Below are positions 33,467 to 45,849 of a stretch of DNA of 64,000 nt, piece by piece (the stretch's first letter is position 1; every line of letters begins with the position of its first letter). A program made the translations under genes and the position numbers. The notes below the pieces were generated by a model. That model saw only the letters and a program-made list of their open reading frames with translations, was not told where the DNA came from and searched no databases. This DNA is from Azorinus chamasolen (lineage: Eukaryota; Mollusca; Bivalvia; Cardiida; Solecurtidae): assembly GCA_963576725.1 (NCBI GenBank), contig OY755240.1:62912003-62976002 (forward strand), in the 5' to 3' direction.

Positions 33467-35690
33467 TTGATGATTAAAGCATTTAATGAACACGGTATCG
33501 TATGCTTCAATCTAAGATGTTATACACCAATAGTGGAGAGCGGCCCTCCTAGATCAAATTTTTTTAAGTGTGAGTACCGTGCTATGAGGGAGGACCTAGC
33601 GACCCAAGATTGGAATAATGACATCAACGACAGTGTAGACAATATGTGGCTCTCATTTACCGATATAATGGATAGGCTTATCAGAGACTATGTACCAATG
33701 AAAAAATCGAGTCACTCATTCAGGAAGCAGTGGATGACTTCCGAAACTGCTGCGGTGATTGACAAAAAGAGACGGGCGTGGGTGAGATATCTAAATTGCA
33801 AAAGTGAAGAAAATTACAAACTATATACTATGGCTCGAAACAACACAACTACGATTATACGTTATGCAAAAAGGGATTACGAGAGAGGAATTTCGGTCAA
33901 GTGTAAAACAGACCCTAAATTATTCTGGGGATATGTCAGAAATAATACAAAAACTATTTATTTTTAGCAGCGTATTTACAGAGGAAAAGAAAGACAATGT
34001 CCCAGCACTTCGGTCAAGAAATCAACCAGAGGAGTTATCCTCTTTCACTATAACGGCGGAAATAGTTAAGAAAAAAATAAGAACCTTAATGCCGGCGAAA
34101 GCCCCCGGACCGGACGGTATCCATAATAAATTAATGTTGGAACTATGCGAAGATATAAGTGAACAATTAGCATGTTTATTCAATAAATCCCTAAGAGAAG
34201 GAACTGTCCCGTCAGAATGGAAAGTTGCACATGTAACACCGATTTTCAAAGGCGGAGACAGACACGATCCATGAAATTACCGTCCAGTGTCACTTACAAG
34301 TGTACGCAGCAGATTATTCGAGACCATTATCAAAGATCAAATTATGAATCATATGGAAAGTAATGGATTATTCTCGACTCACCAGTTTGGCTTCCGTAGC
34401 GGACACTCGTGCGTCACACAACTACTACAAATATTTGAAGAATGGTCGAAAGAGATAGACATGCACCACTCGGTTGATGCAATAAACTTGGATTTTAGGA
34501 AGGCATTCGACACGGTCCCGCACTTAAGATTACTAAACAAATTGAAAGCATACAGCATAACAGATCAGCTACTAGTATGGATCCAGAACTTCTTGAGCGA
34601 TAGAAAATAAATGGTCATTTGTGTGATTGGGCTGATGTCATCAGCGGTATACCGCAAGGGAGCGTACTAGGACCCATCCTGTTCCTCATTTTCATAAATG
34701 ACTTGCCAGATCAATTGCAAAACCTAGTCAAGATTTTTGCGATTGATACAAAAAATATATTCAGTTATTAATGACAGTGAGGACATGGAGTCACTCCAAA
34801 GAGACCTTGATAATCTAGCAGAATGGTCAGATAAATGACAATTGGGTTTCAACGCTAAGAAATGTAGAAGTATACACTTTGGCTTCAACAACAACAAATA
34901 TAAATATAACATGTTAGACATAGATACCGGTGACAGAACAGAAATACAACAAGTTGAGGAGGAAAAAGACCTGGGTGTAACTTTCCAGTCGGACTTGAAA
35001 TTCTCGAAACATATAGCAAATTGTGTAAAAAATGCAAATAAAATGATTGGGATAGGAAAAAGAACTTTCAAATCACTGGACAAGGACATGTTCTTAACAT
35101 TATATAAGTCAATGATTAGACCATACATGGAGTATTCAGCTAGCGTCTGGTCCCCTCATCTTAAGAAAGATATATTTGTTCTGGAGAACACACAACGTCG
35201 AGCAACTAAATTGGTCAAAGAGATCAAAGACTGGCCCTACGTGGATAGGCTTCGGTTTCTTGGGCTGCCAACGTTGATATATCGACGGGAAAGGAATGAC
35301 ATAGTAAAAGTTTTCAAAATCATTAATGATATTGATAAAATTAAGAAGAGCACTTTCTTTATTGAAAACCGTCAAACCTCGACAAGAGGCAACTGTCACA
35401 AACTGGCGAAAACCCATAGTAGACTGAACATTCGCAAAAAAATCCTTTTCGCAAAGAGTTGTCAACCCATGGCATAATCTGTCTAAGGAATGTGTTGAAA
35501 GCAAAGACATTAATATGTTCAAAAGCAACCTGAATGAATGTTGGAAACACCAACCCCTACAAAGTTACAATAGATGCAGCTACGCAGTACAGCGAACCGC
35601 ACGCAAGTACAAGAAACGTCGCGAAGAGGGGCCGAAACTTTCCGAGGGAAAACAAATGGCCTGAGGACCCGTAAGTTACCCGTAAGTATG
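33467..35690 (+). pseudogene. LINE ORF2, near complete from the pre-RT linker to the C-terminus
   Basis: Linker (KQWMTSETAAVIDKKRRAW), then IRTLMPAKAPGPDGIHNKLM, then WKVAHVTPIFKGGDRHDP, TGA (34272-34274) and NYRPVSLTS. Motif A INLDFRKAFDTVPH is followed by TAA near 34608 and a +1 shift, motif B SGIPQGSVLGPILFLIF, motif C altered to IFAIDTK (first catalytic Asp lost), TGA near 34838 and AEWSDK/QLGFNAKKC. The C-terminal domain (LGVTFQSDLKFSKHI, YKSMIRPYMEYSASVW) ends with a split VVNPWHNLS block near 35460. The endonuclease domain is missing. Not functional. Confidence 0.88.
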
Positions 35691-35939
35691 CAATACACCA
35701 TTTAACAGTTAAATAATGCAATATTTGATTCATAGCAGTGAGTAGAGCTATAGATCTACCGCATTATTACGCATGCGGTAGGCTCGCTATTATATGAAAC
35801 TCACCAAGGTACACTGCATTGAATATGCCTTTTGGTCATTATTATATAAAAAATGTTACTAAAACATGGTAAATAATGTCAAATAATGTTGGAATAGTTT
35901 TGTGGTTTTTTTAATTAAAACGGCAACGTACACGAAATG

Positions 35940-36230
35940 GGTGGGATTTAGCGACGAGAAAATGTCTGCCCTAGATCTATATTAGAATTAGCGACGAGAA
36001 GAAATCGGCTAGTAGATCTAGGACCAAGGCCTAGTAAACCTGTAAGAAACTCGGCTAGTAATATGTGTGAAATGAACAACTAGAAACAGAGAAGACCCAG
36101 GTCAGACGGTTGTCATAGGAGCCGTGTGATCTGGATCTATGTTTGCAAATAGTAGCAGTCTACAGAATCAGCGACTAGAAAACTGTAGCGGACCGAATTA
36201 AGCGACGAGACGATTTCTGCGTTTAGATCT
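35940..36230. repeat. Direct repeat L with GCGACGAGAA motifs and TTAA hairpin
   Basis: CTCGGCTAGTAATATGTGTG, AAATGAACAACTAGAAACAG, a hairpin at 36088-36150 and GTAGCAGTCTACAGAATCAG match 41390-41560 closely over about 170 bp. GCGACGAGAA recurs several times around it. Confidence 0.65.
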
Positions 36231-36298
36231 TAGTTGGGCATCCAACTGAGGAAAATGTGTCGAGCCATGGCATTAAATAGTAGAATTTGGCATGCACT

Positions 36299-37410
36299 GG
36301 ATATGTAATGTTTGATGTCTGAGTAATCAGAAACTGCCTCATGCCACCTGAAAATTTGCCCTTGTTTCTCTTAATTGGGTCAAAGGTCAACTAAGTGCAT
36401 ATTTTATATACGTTATTTGAGAAATCATTATATCTTTACCAATTTTAGGTGTAAAATAACATGGTACCAAAATGAAGGTTAAACATTGACCTTTAATTTG
36501 TACTTACTTTGTGTAAAATATATTATTTGAATATTCATGAATATTAATGAGAACATCAAAAAACCAGTAAAAAATCATCAAAACCAACATATAACGATGA
36601 TACATGATGTCATGTCTTCGTCATTATTGCTATTTAACAAAAATAAATTACGTTAAAATAAAGGTTAGACAGACTGCTACTGAAGACAAACTGTATACAG
36701 TAATACCAGCTATATATTATGCACACATACTTCTTAAAGTAAAGTGGTTGGGGTAAATAAACACCTAAACAAAACTTTCAGTTCTGTTTAAAGTAACTAA
36801 TTAATTCACTATATTTTATGGATATTTTCTTGGTTGGTACAATTAACACCATCGCAAAGGATATATAATGTTTCATGTCTGAGTAATCAGAAATTGCGCC
36901 ATGCCACCTGAAAATTTTCCCTTGTTTCTCTTAATTAGGTCAAAGGTCAACTAAGTGCATATTTTATATACGTTATTTGAGACATAGATCTTTATCAATT
37001 TTAGGTGTAAAATAAAAAACATGGTATCAATATGAAGGTTAAACATCAGCCTTTAATTTGCACTAACGTTTTGTAAAATATATTGTTTGAATATTCATGA
37101 ATATTAATGAGAACATAAAAACAGTAAAATATCATTAAAATCAACATAAAACGATGATACATGTTATGTCTTCGTCATTATTTCTATTTAACAAATATAA
37201 ACTATGCTAAAATAAAGGTAAGACTGCTACTGCAAAACATTGTATGCAGTCATACCAGCTATATATTATGCACACATACTTTTTAAAGTAAAGTTGGTGG
37301 AGTAAATGAACACCTAAACAAAATGTTCAGTTCAGTTTAAAGTAACTAATTAATTCACTATATTTTTTTATGGGTGTTTTCTTGGTTGGTACAATTAACA
37401 CCATCGCAAA
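36299..37410. repeat. Tandem duplication of about 555 bp
   Basis: Copies 36299-36860 and 36861-37410 begin GTAATGTTTGATGTCTGAGT / ATAATGTTTCATGTCTGAGT and both end GGTACAATTAACACCATCGC. Each contains GGGTCAAAGGTCAACTAAG or a close variant and TGAATATTCATGAATATTAA. No coding frame. Confidence 0.85.
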
Positions 37411-37559
37411 CAGATGTTAGTGTGTTTTGAAACTACTTTGAAGCATTTTCAGCGAATAGATTTGCACTTGGTTTTGCACCCATAACTTGTTCAATGCAAG
37501 CATCAAGTGCAGTTGGTACATTTCCAAACCACTTATAAAGGTTCAACACCATCATGCTA

Positions 37560-38200
37560 TGTGTTAGTATCAATAACATTAATGTCTGTATCCATTAGCT
37601 CAGATCCATATAGCAGCTTAACAGTTTGCTCTTGAAAGTTTCAGTTCTAGTACATCCCTTGCTGGTGGAACCAGTTCAGGTGTTTTCTCTACCTTAACCA
37701 TATTGTGAAATTCTTGTATTATCTATGGGTTTTCCGTTCAGACACCATACATTAAACATCAAAAGTTTGTGCCTTGTCTGACCGTGCATCTCTTCAAATA
37801 TCTGAAAGCAGATCGGACATATAAAATATTTCTTCCAACAGGTCTTCTTTCCGATTCTAGTGAAAGCAAGGGTTATGTTACATCCAGTTATTTCATGATA
37901 CCCTGACATGTTCCGGCAGACATCTTAAGATAACTTTTGGAAAATACAATTTTGTTTTTCCCAGCCATTATTCAGACTTCAGTGCCTAAATGTCCAAGAT
38001 GGTATACATGTATCAGTACAAGCAGTACATCAAAATCTTGGCATTTGACAACTATCCAGCATTGGCCCCTTTCAAGCAGCATCCAAGCCATGTATCCACC
38101 TTGTCATTATTTGATGGAAGATGGGACAATTCATGTCTGCACTTGTCTTGAATGACGATATTCAAGCGTATCTGTTGAATACTGCAATACTGGTATACTA
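37560..38200 (-). pseudogene. Decayed fragment with an ITGCN..AFTRIGKK motif
   Basis: Reading from 38200 down: WEKQNCIFQKLS, then CRNMSGYHEITGCNITLAF and TRIGKKTCWKKYF. Further on (about 37680-37600) comes KTPELVPPARDVLELKLSRA followed by NC-AAIW. The order matches an abundant but functionally uncharacterised family in molluscs and cnidarians whose members carry an HALTGCDTTSAF-like core and an LPPT..AL..H..RANYQA.IW tail, likely transposon-linked. Several stops and shifts; fragment only. Confidence 0.5.
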
Positions 38201-38439
38201 CATCAACTCTGTATTTGTGTCTTCTGTTTCTTATTTTGTCATGCTTTGCCGCTTTAAAGCAGGCATACTCGCACCATTGTGATATGCACATAGGTGAGGG
38301 AGGGTCCAACGTGCAAGTTAAAATAACAGGTTAAAACATTGCAAACAGAAGAAGAGTACATGACATCTATAAGCTTAACCTGGACAGTTGGGAGCTATCA
38401 CTTGATGTTATGGTAGCTTATTCCAGATAATGTTGACAG

Positions 38440-40230
38440 CAGAGTGGAAGAAATATTCCCTCAGGAAAATGGTCCTGCAAAACATTGGAACGAATCATAA
38501 GGAATGACCTCTTGTAGGTGCACCGTAAGGGAGTCAGAAGGTGGGGCGTCAGCTGCAACAAAATCATTTACAAACCTATAGAACATCACGGCCTGTACTT
38601 GTTTCTGCCTCTGTTTGAGCAAATCGTGTTGAACATGGCACCAATGCTGAGCACTTGTTTTGCAATAATGCAAAATTACAAATATGGTAGCTCTACGTTG
38701 GATCATCTCCACATGCGTTGTCATGGTGTGTTGATCCAAAACAAAAGATGTGCACTCAATCTGCAGACTGATCAGGAGCTTGTAACATGCCTCCTTGGTT
38801 GACTTTTGGGAGGCTCCAATGTTCCTACTTAGAACGGATGTGGATAAATTTGCCTCCTTTATGGCCATATCGACTCGGGATGTTCAAGACAATTTCAAAG
38901 ACAGTTATGTCCCAAGTTATTTTGCCCTCTTTGTAGTCTTCCGTTTCATGCTATGGACAGTATAACTAGTCTCTATGTTGTTGGTGATAAGTAGGACCTA
39001 GCACTTCTCTGCATTGAACCCAGTCTCTCCCCTTTTCTACAGACTGCCGAAATCATTCTGGAAGACGTCTGCATCTTCTATTGACTCGGCACAAAATTGA
39101 GGCATCAGCAAAGAGTCGACATGAAGAGTGTGGTCATCATTGCATTCAAGGAAAGAAAGGATTGAGAACAGCACATTGATGCTTGATGCTATCGGTACTG
39201 ACTCAGAGGAAACACCCTCCAGCGTGATTTGTTGGCTGTTGGATACAATCAAGCATTTTGCATTAAACATCATAGTGTTGGAGCTTAAGAAGAGGGTATC
39301 TGTAAGACACTTTGTAAAACGTTTGCGTCAATCTGATAGGATTGGTCCAGACCTGACCCAAGGTCATTGACCATGTTGATTGATTAGTTGTGTCTCACAG
39401 AAGCGCTGCTTCCGGAGTCAATGCTGGTATGGGTTGATAATGTAATGGTAAAACCAGGTTACTGTGTATGATGTATTCTAGAATGTTACATGTGACAGAA
39501 TTTAGGGACACATGCCAATAGTTTGAAGGGGTTAATCTTGACCATTGTCTTGTATATATGATTAACATGAAATATTCCAGTCACTGGGGACTGTATCCTG
39601 GTCGTAAGGCCTAGAAGATCAGAACAAGAGCATGAGCTAGTGAATGTGCCATCTCTTTCAAGAACCTTGATAAGATGGTGTCTGGACAAGTAGCTTTGTG
39701 GAGATTAAGGCCATTAAGAAGCTTGCAGACATTTTCTCCTTTTGTGTTGCAATTTTTGCTTTCGGGGGATCACCACCCTTCAGAATTTATGAATAGGAAG
39801 GGCATTCGAATAAGGATACTCTCAAACGGCACAAATGAGAGATAGGACCTCATGTGTAAAGACAGAAAATTACTGGTTCAGTATTTTAACTTTGATTTGT
39901 GTATCAACATTGTTAATGGCACCATTTTTCAGTGGTGCTATTCCCGAGCTGTCACATTTCTTGCCTTGCTCCTAACAAAAGTGTAAATCTTCTTACAGCT
40001 GGTATCTGTCACTAAGTCAATCACATATCCATCATGAGCTTGAGCTTCCTTGCACTTCTGTGCAAGTTTTCTGTAGCCCCCTGTATATGCGCCAGTCCTT
40101 CTGTACCTTGGTCCTCAGCACTATTTGTACGCATATTTCTTCTTTCGTGAGAAACGGCGGGTGATTGAGTTGCACCATGGCTGGCTGAACCTGGTGGATA
40201 TCAACTCAGAAGGGACCTCTGAATATATCA
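38440..40230 (-). pseudogene. Heavily decayed LINE ORF2
   Basis: Fragments appear in the correct order on the minus strand: a linker near 40100; ILSRFLKEMAHSLAPALVLI (about 39660); VSLNSVTCNILEYII (about 39490); SIEDADVFQNDFGSL (about 39050); SNSQQITLEGVSSESVP (about 39240); then STKEACYKLL, VEMIQRRATIFVILHY and QAVMFYRFVNDFVAADAP (38868-38461). Multiple frameshifts and small deletions or rearrangements. Jockey/CR1-group pattern, much older than the copy at 33467-35690. Confidence 0.72.
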
Positions 40231-40234
40231 CATA

Positions 40235-41270
40235 GAGTACAGATTCGTAAAGGGACTGATTTTCCAAATGTGCTGCAAACTCAGCCATTTTGATGGCCAT
40301 AGAACATGTTTTAGCCTCTTTCGAAGGGTGGACAAGATGTGGGGTAGGCTTCCTTCGTGAAGGAAAGATATGTTTGTCAGAACTCTGACATACTCACTTA
40401 TTCCAGGTTTTGAGGTATATCTGATAACTAGTGATTGCTTGTGGCAATAACATATAGATTGTTGTCATCACGGATAGGGAAGGTTACTCATAGCCAGCGG
40501 CACTGAATATGCCTATGAGTTCATTGTTGAGTTAGAGTGGGTACCTATGGCCAGTAACTGTTAAAACGACCAATCAATATCCGGGATATTCATGTCCCCA
40601 CAAATGTAGAAAGGGTTTTGTCATGGGTACTGCTGGTGTAGGTAAAATATTTAAATTCAATATGTAAAAACATCGCCATACTCACCAGGGGCTATGGTGT
40701 TTCAATCGCTAATGATACAAACAGCCAATATTAGACATAGTGTACAATAAAATATACCAATATTACACTGAGATTATGGCAATAAGAGACTTATTTCTGG
40801 CGTTTCATTATCATCATTAAATGATATATCTGCGTGAAGAGGTACTATAACTTGCACAGATTTGCATCAAAGTTATATATATTATGATAATGTACCTTAC
40901 ATGTATTCAAAACGATATTTTCCGATCTTGCAATCATCACAGGTCACTCAAAACTTTCTGAAATGCACCATAAATAGTTCTATACTTACTGTAGAGACAT
41001 TGCAAAGAAATTAAATGCAAAAAAGTATTGAAATTGTCAAAATTACGGCTATGTTATACTATATAGAGAATTTATTACATTTTTGCACTCATTTGACCTT
41101 TGACCTAGTTTCTGACCTTCAAAGAGGGTTTTGGCAGTGGCATGGGTCAAAACCATAAATGATTAGTATCTGGCAACACAATTATGGTATTCAAACATTT
41201 CTACTAAAAAATGCCATGAACCTCGAAAAATAAGCGACTTTTTGCACATCGGATTGCCAACTATCTACTA
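40235..41270. other. No gene recognised
   Basis: AT-rich, no domain or splice-bounded frame. One TTTGACCTTTGACCTAG (inverse DR1-type AGGTCA pair) at about 41095-41111 is the only notable word. Confidence 0.45.
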
Positions 41271-41389
41271 TACTTGTGAAATAAGTACTGGTAGATTAAG
41301 CGACGAGAAGATTTCTGCATACGTGCATATAAGATCCATGTGTAGACCTAATACATGGTATTAGATATGCCCGATATCAGAATTAGCGA

Positions 41390-41560
41390 CAAGAAACTCG
41401 GCTAGTAATATACGTGTGAAATGAACAACTGGAAACAGAGCAGACCCAGATCATACGGTTGCTATAGGAGTCGTGTGATCTGGATCTATGTTTACAAATA
41501 GTAGCAGTCTACAGAATCAGCGACTAGACAACTGTAGCGGATCGAATTCAGCGTCGCGAA
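41390..41560. repeat. Direct repeat R of the 36.0-kb block
   Basis: CTCGGCTAGTAATATACGTG, AAATGAACAACTGGAAACAG, a hairpin at 41431-41500 and GTAGCAGTCTACAGAATCAG: the partner of 35940-36230 in the same orientation. CTCCGAAAAATTAGCTACTA at 41580 recurs at 45533 as CTCCGAAAAATTAGAGACTA. Confidence 0.65.
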
Positions 41561-42300
41561 CCCCGATGTTTGACTTGAGGCTCCGAAAAATTAGCTACTA
41601 GAAATAGAGCGGAACCAGATCGACTTAATTTTGTATTCAGATAAAAGAAGGAATATTCATCATGCATACCGCGATGCAAATATAACATTTGATAAGGAAT
41701 GTGGTCAAATCTATTATAGAATACACATATTTACAATAATTACCCTAGTACAGTGTGTTCTTTACAGAGTTTTGATCCGATATTGTGAAATTACGGATGA
41801 GTTGTCATATTCAAGGATGATAGGAAACAGTTTTTACCAAAGAGACTTCAAAGACTTAACATATACAAGTTTAAGGATTTTTTCCAAAGCACTGACTATG
41901 ATGTACTCACTCAACTATGCTTGTTTATTAAGAAAATAATGACAGTGATCAAACAATATCTCCACCTTCCAATACTCTATTTTGGTTATGATACATTTTA
42001 TCCCTGTATTACTAATTAAGATACACTCACTAAGCAATGATTTCTTACAAAGAAACTTAGATTAGATAATTATCTCCACCTTCCGATACTCTATTCTGAT
42101 TTTGATACCTGTTATGTTTGTAAAACTGAGCTCAAAGCAGGACTTAACTACTTGGATAACATGTTCTGTGTCTTAGTATCCTATTTGTATGAAGCAGGTG
42201 AATACTGCATGTGAAAGCATTGGTGTTCACACGTTTCATTAGTCAGAATGTATGTTATAGTTTATGTGTTATAGTTTTAAAACTGTGACAATGTAGGTTT
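41561..42300. other. No gene; short ATCTCCACCTTCC duplication
   Basis: ATATCTCCACCTTCCAATAC (41958) and TTATCTCCACCTTCCGATAC (42070) are about 110 bp apart and share downstream TCTATTNTG, a small tandem duplication. The 102-codon frame at 41631-41939 lacks an ATG at its start and matches nothing I know. Confidence 0.4.
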
Positions 42301-42312
42301 CTCTGTATTTCT

Positions 42313-42568
42313 CACAGGCTCTAGGCTCATGAAATATGTCTAAAATCAGTCAAAATGTCCATAAATTGACGTTTTGTAACATTTGGAGCTGAAAAAATAA
42401 AGCTTGGGGAGTTTTGAGACAAAGCTGAAATTTTGTATATTCTTTCTTTTATATATTTTTGTCTCAAAACGCCCTAAGCTTTATTTTTGCGGCTTCAAAT
42501 GTTACAAAACGTCAATTTAGGGACATTTTAACTTATTTTAGACATATTTCATGAGCCTAAGGCCTGTG
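42313..42568. mobile_element. 256-bp palindromic MITE with 8-bp target duplication
   Basis: Arms of about 110 bp: CACAGGCTCTAGGCTCATGA at the left and TCATGAGCCTAAGGCCTGTG at the right, around an AT-rich loop of about 40 bp. GTATTTCT occurs exactly on each side (42305-42312, 42569-42576). An 8-bp duplication fits hAT-like and a few other superfamilies. Confidence 0.85.
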
Positions 42569-42579
42569 GTATTTCTGAA

Positions 42580-43330
42580 CTTTTTTGTCTTTGTGACATG
42601 GGTTATGCTATGCACAGAACAGCATATCTGTTAACATGATACCTGCAGTAGGGGTGTCTAGGTATCTTTGAATTAACTCCTGGCAGTAATGCAGTTGTGA
42701 CAAACATTAGTACAATGATGTATATGCTGTTTATTTTGCACACTGTATTATTGATAGCCTATCATTTCTCTGGCTAGGAGGGGTAGATTTACATAAAAGA
42801 TGGGCTGTATAAATTGTCTATTGGGGTTATGGGTACTTTGTTATACAAAATATTAAATAGTGCTAGGGAAATGGGAATTAATCAATGAATATTTTTCTTC
42901 AAAGATTTGATGCAGCTACCTCCCTTAAAGCCCACAGAATTCTTCTGAGCTTTTACTGCAGATTTTAGAAGAAGTATGTCTTGCCTGGAGCTCTGCGATT
43001 TTATTATTTTAGTCACGTATATGTTTTGTTCTTCTGTTTGTTATCTGTTTATATGACTCATGCCCATATGCGGGCCCAGTTATTGAATAAAACTTGAAAC
43101 TTGGAGCTCTACGTTCAGATGTGGCATCCGTAATTCAACAGGTTACAACCAGAGCTTTGTCACTAGTCTATATGCTGTTTTATCAACTGGGTAAAGCCAG
43201 AGCTTTGCCATTAGTCTATATGCTTTGCCACTAGTTTTATTGAATATTTGTTTATGAACTTAGCTATTTACCTCTGTTGTTCGGCAAACTTTCATTTTTT
43301 GATAAAGAAAATAAGTTTATTTTCTATTTA
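42580..43330. other. Possible LINE 3' UTR at 42960-43105
   Basis: The stretch ending CCAGTTATTGAATAAAACTTG and AAACTTGG has a polyadenylation-like AATAAA and resembles animal LINE 3' ends, but no ORF precedes it. AACCAGAGCTTTGTCACTAG (43148) recurs as AGCCAGAGCTTTGCCATTAG (43195). Confidence 0.35.
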
Positions 43331-43334
43331 ATAG

Positions 43335-44035
43335 CTGCTTTCTGTCTATATCTGTTAGTGTTTATCTATGTCTCTCTATAGTTCTGTCTCTCTGACTGTC
43401 TGCCTTTCTCTTTGTGTCTTTGTCTTTGTCTGTGTGTGTCTCTCTGTCACGTTCAGTCTTTCTCTATCACGCTCTGCCATTCTCTGTCACGCTCTGTCTC
43501 TGTTTCTCTTATCCTGTACGACTGTCATTCTCTCTCTCTCAACTCTCTCCCTCTTTCTTTTCCACTCTTTCTCCTCTTTCTGTCTCTCCATTAAGAATAT
43601 CTCTTTCTCTGTCTATCCATGTCTCTCTCTGTTTCTATGTCTGTCTGCCTGCTTGCCTGTCTGTCTCTGTGTCCCTGTCTCTGTTTCTCTTTCTCTATAC
43701 CTGTATCTATTTCTTCTTCTCTTTCTTTCTCTCTATGTTTCTATCTGTCCCTGCATGTTTTACTCTGTATGTCTGTATGTCTGTCATTTTCACTCACTCT
43801 CTCTTTTTCGCTCTCTCTCTCCTCTTTCTCTTTCTCTCACTTAGTGTATCTGACTAACTTCTCTCTGTGTCTATCCCCGTCTCTCTCTCTCTCTCTGTCT
43901 CTTTTCTCGATCTCCCCTATCTCTGTTTGTATCTGTCATTCTGTCTCTGTCTGTATCTATGTCTGTCTGTTTGTTTGTATGTCTGTCTCTGTCTCTCTAT
44001 GTCTCTTTCTGTCTGTCTCTGTCTGCCTGTCTGTC

Positions 44036-44119
<84 letters not shown>

Positions 44120-44120
44120 G
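43335..44120. repeat. Polypyrimidine tract, about 780 nt
   Basis: Nearly all C and T on the plus strand (TCTGTCTCTCTG-type words), ending in pure (TC)n at about 44060-44119. Frames of 60-175 codons in all three plus frames are low-complexity artefacts. Confidence 0.95.
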
Positions 44121-44589
44121 TTTTCGGCTCTATGTATCGTTTTTAAAAGTCACTTAACTGACTATCTGACATGCTTTTAAATTCGGATATGAATGTGTTA
44201 TTTAGATAAAATATTAAGATATTAACTGCAATCAAAGAAAAAAAGACATATCAATGATTGGGGGACCTATGGAGCAGCAACAAGCCAAGAGTCTTTTACT
44301 TTGATACACATGTATCTGTACATCATCTCATTGAGATAATTTAGCAACGTTTTAGAAATCAGTTGAGGAAATTGGGAAGGTAGCGTTATCTGAATTATGC
44401 CTGTCGTTGACATACACATGTTGAGATCGTTTGTGTATCATCCTATGCTATCTCTTCGGGTATGAGCCTAACAACTCGTTTCAATTTTGCATGCCTGATA
44501 ATAAAATTTAAATTGCACAACTGAGTCCGCATCCGATGCATTTACACATGACACGATAAGGGTAATTTTCTTTGATGACCCAGTGTTAC

Positions 44590-44880
44590 TTTTTTAGAGT
44601 AAACTATATTGCCACAAGTAACAACATAGGCTATTTATAATCAATCTTACTGTAACAACATAGGCTATTCATAATCTATCTTACCTGTCAAGAGGTTAAG
44701 CCAATTGTCGCTGACCTTTCATAATTCGTTCACATTCGAGATACCCTGTCACCTGGGGTTTATCCTGTTAACGTGTTGTGTCCCACCCTGCTCAGAGTTC
44801 GTCTGTTGCTATAAACACAATACAGGTAGGCCTACTTGTAACGTAATTATAGGAATAACCCATCACGTGACAAATTATCT
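44590..44880 (+). repeat. Direct duplication, copy 1
   Basis: TTTTTAGAGTAAACTATATT to GTGACAAATTATCTAT recurs at 45850-46142 with only about four differences noticed. The edges are not TG...CA and flanks show no target duplication. Confidence 0.85.
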
Positions 44881-45849
44881 ATTATGATAGAATAATATTC
44901 ACAAACATTTATGCAAATAAAACAGATACATTTCCCCCACGTTCAAACGCATAGATTTTATAAATAATGTCCATCTCAATTATTGAGGAACAAGTCCAAA
45001 TGCGAAACGTACAAGCATATTAAAAGACGTATACTCTGTCGTGAACTGAACTTGACATAATAAAAAACAAGCGTAAACACATTTTAACTATTTAAACTTC
45101 AACTGTACGTTGTCTATGAAATTTAAACCCCTCGGGTGATTTAATCTATTCATTTTTGTTCTCATTCTGCCTAGGAGTACAATAAACGCAATCGCGAAGT
45201 AAATACAGATCTGTATTTACTTTGTGACGCAATGAAGCGAAGAAATGGATCTTTATGTTAAATTCAAAAGATTGGTTTACTAAATTGCGCATAATTTGTA
45301 ATATTATAAAATGTATACTGAAATTGATTCCGTTTTAACCATTTCAATACTTAGTACATTTTTTTATCATAAAGTGTCTTCTGCTTATATCCTGAGCATA
45401 TTTTCTTCCAATTTCCTCTAAGTCTATGTTAGAGTTTGGGTTGATGAAATGTCGAGCTAGTTGACCACGGTGTTCATTGACTAAGTCCAAACAGTTAGGG
45501 TTGATGAAATGTCGAGCTAATTGACCATGCTGCTCCGAAAAATTAGAGACTAGAAACTGAGCGGACCCAGATCAGACGGCTGCTACAGCTTCTGCCTGAG
45601 CCAAAATAGCCTGTGTTCATTTCTATTAAAAAAAAATAATCTAATTAATGCCATGACGTCATTATTTCTGACATGAATATACAACAGTGTTAAGTAGAGT
45701 ACCTAGTTATAAATAGTCTCCTTTCAGCTCGAAGGACCGCTCCGCCATCTATACATTTACTCCCCTGGTCACTGAGCAATTCGCCTACACTATTGAGCAC
45801 TGCCAACACATGGCGCAATACCCGTGAGTGATCCTCACAGGTACCCATT
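44881..45849. other. Spacer between direct duplications
   Basis: Contains a small perfect-looking palindrome AAGTAAATACAGATCTGTAT plus TTACTT (45198-45222), a tandem phrase GTTGATGAAATGTCGAGCTA (45440, 45499) and a TTAA-family hairpin half at 45553-45600. No RT, protease or integrase motif. Confidence 0.5.

Noticed and set aside
43368..44157. Overlapping Ser/Leu/Cys-rich frames in all three plus frames
   Set aside because: Polypyrimidine tracts lack purine-starting stop codons only by composition; every frame is open, so none is evidence of coding.
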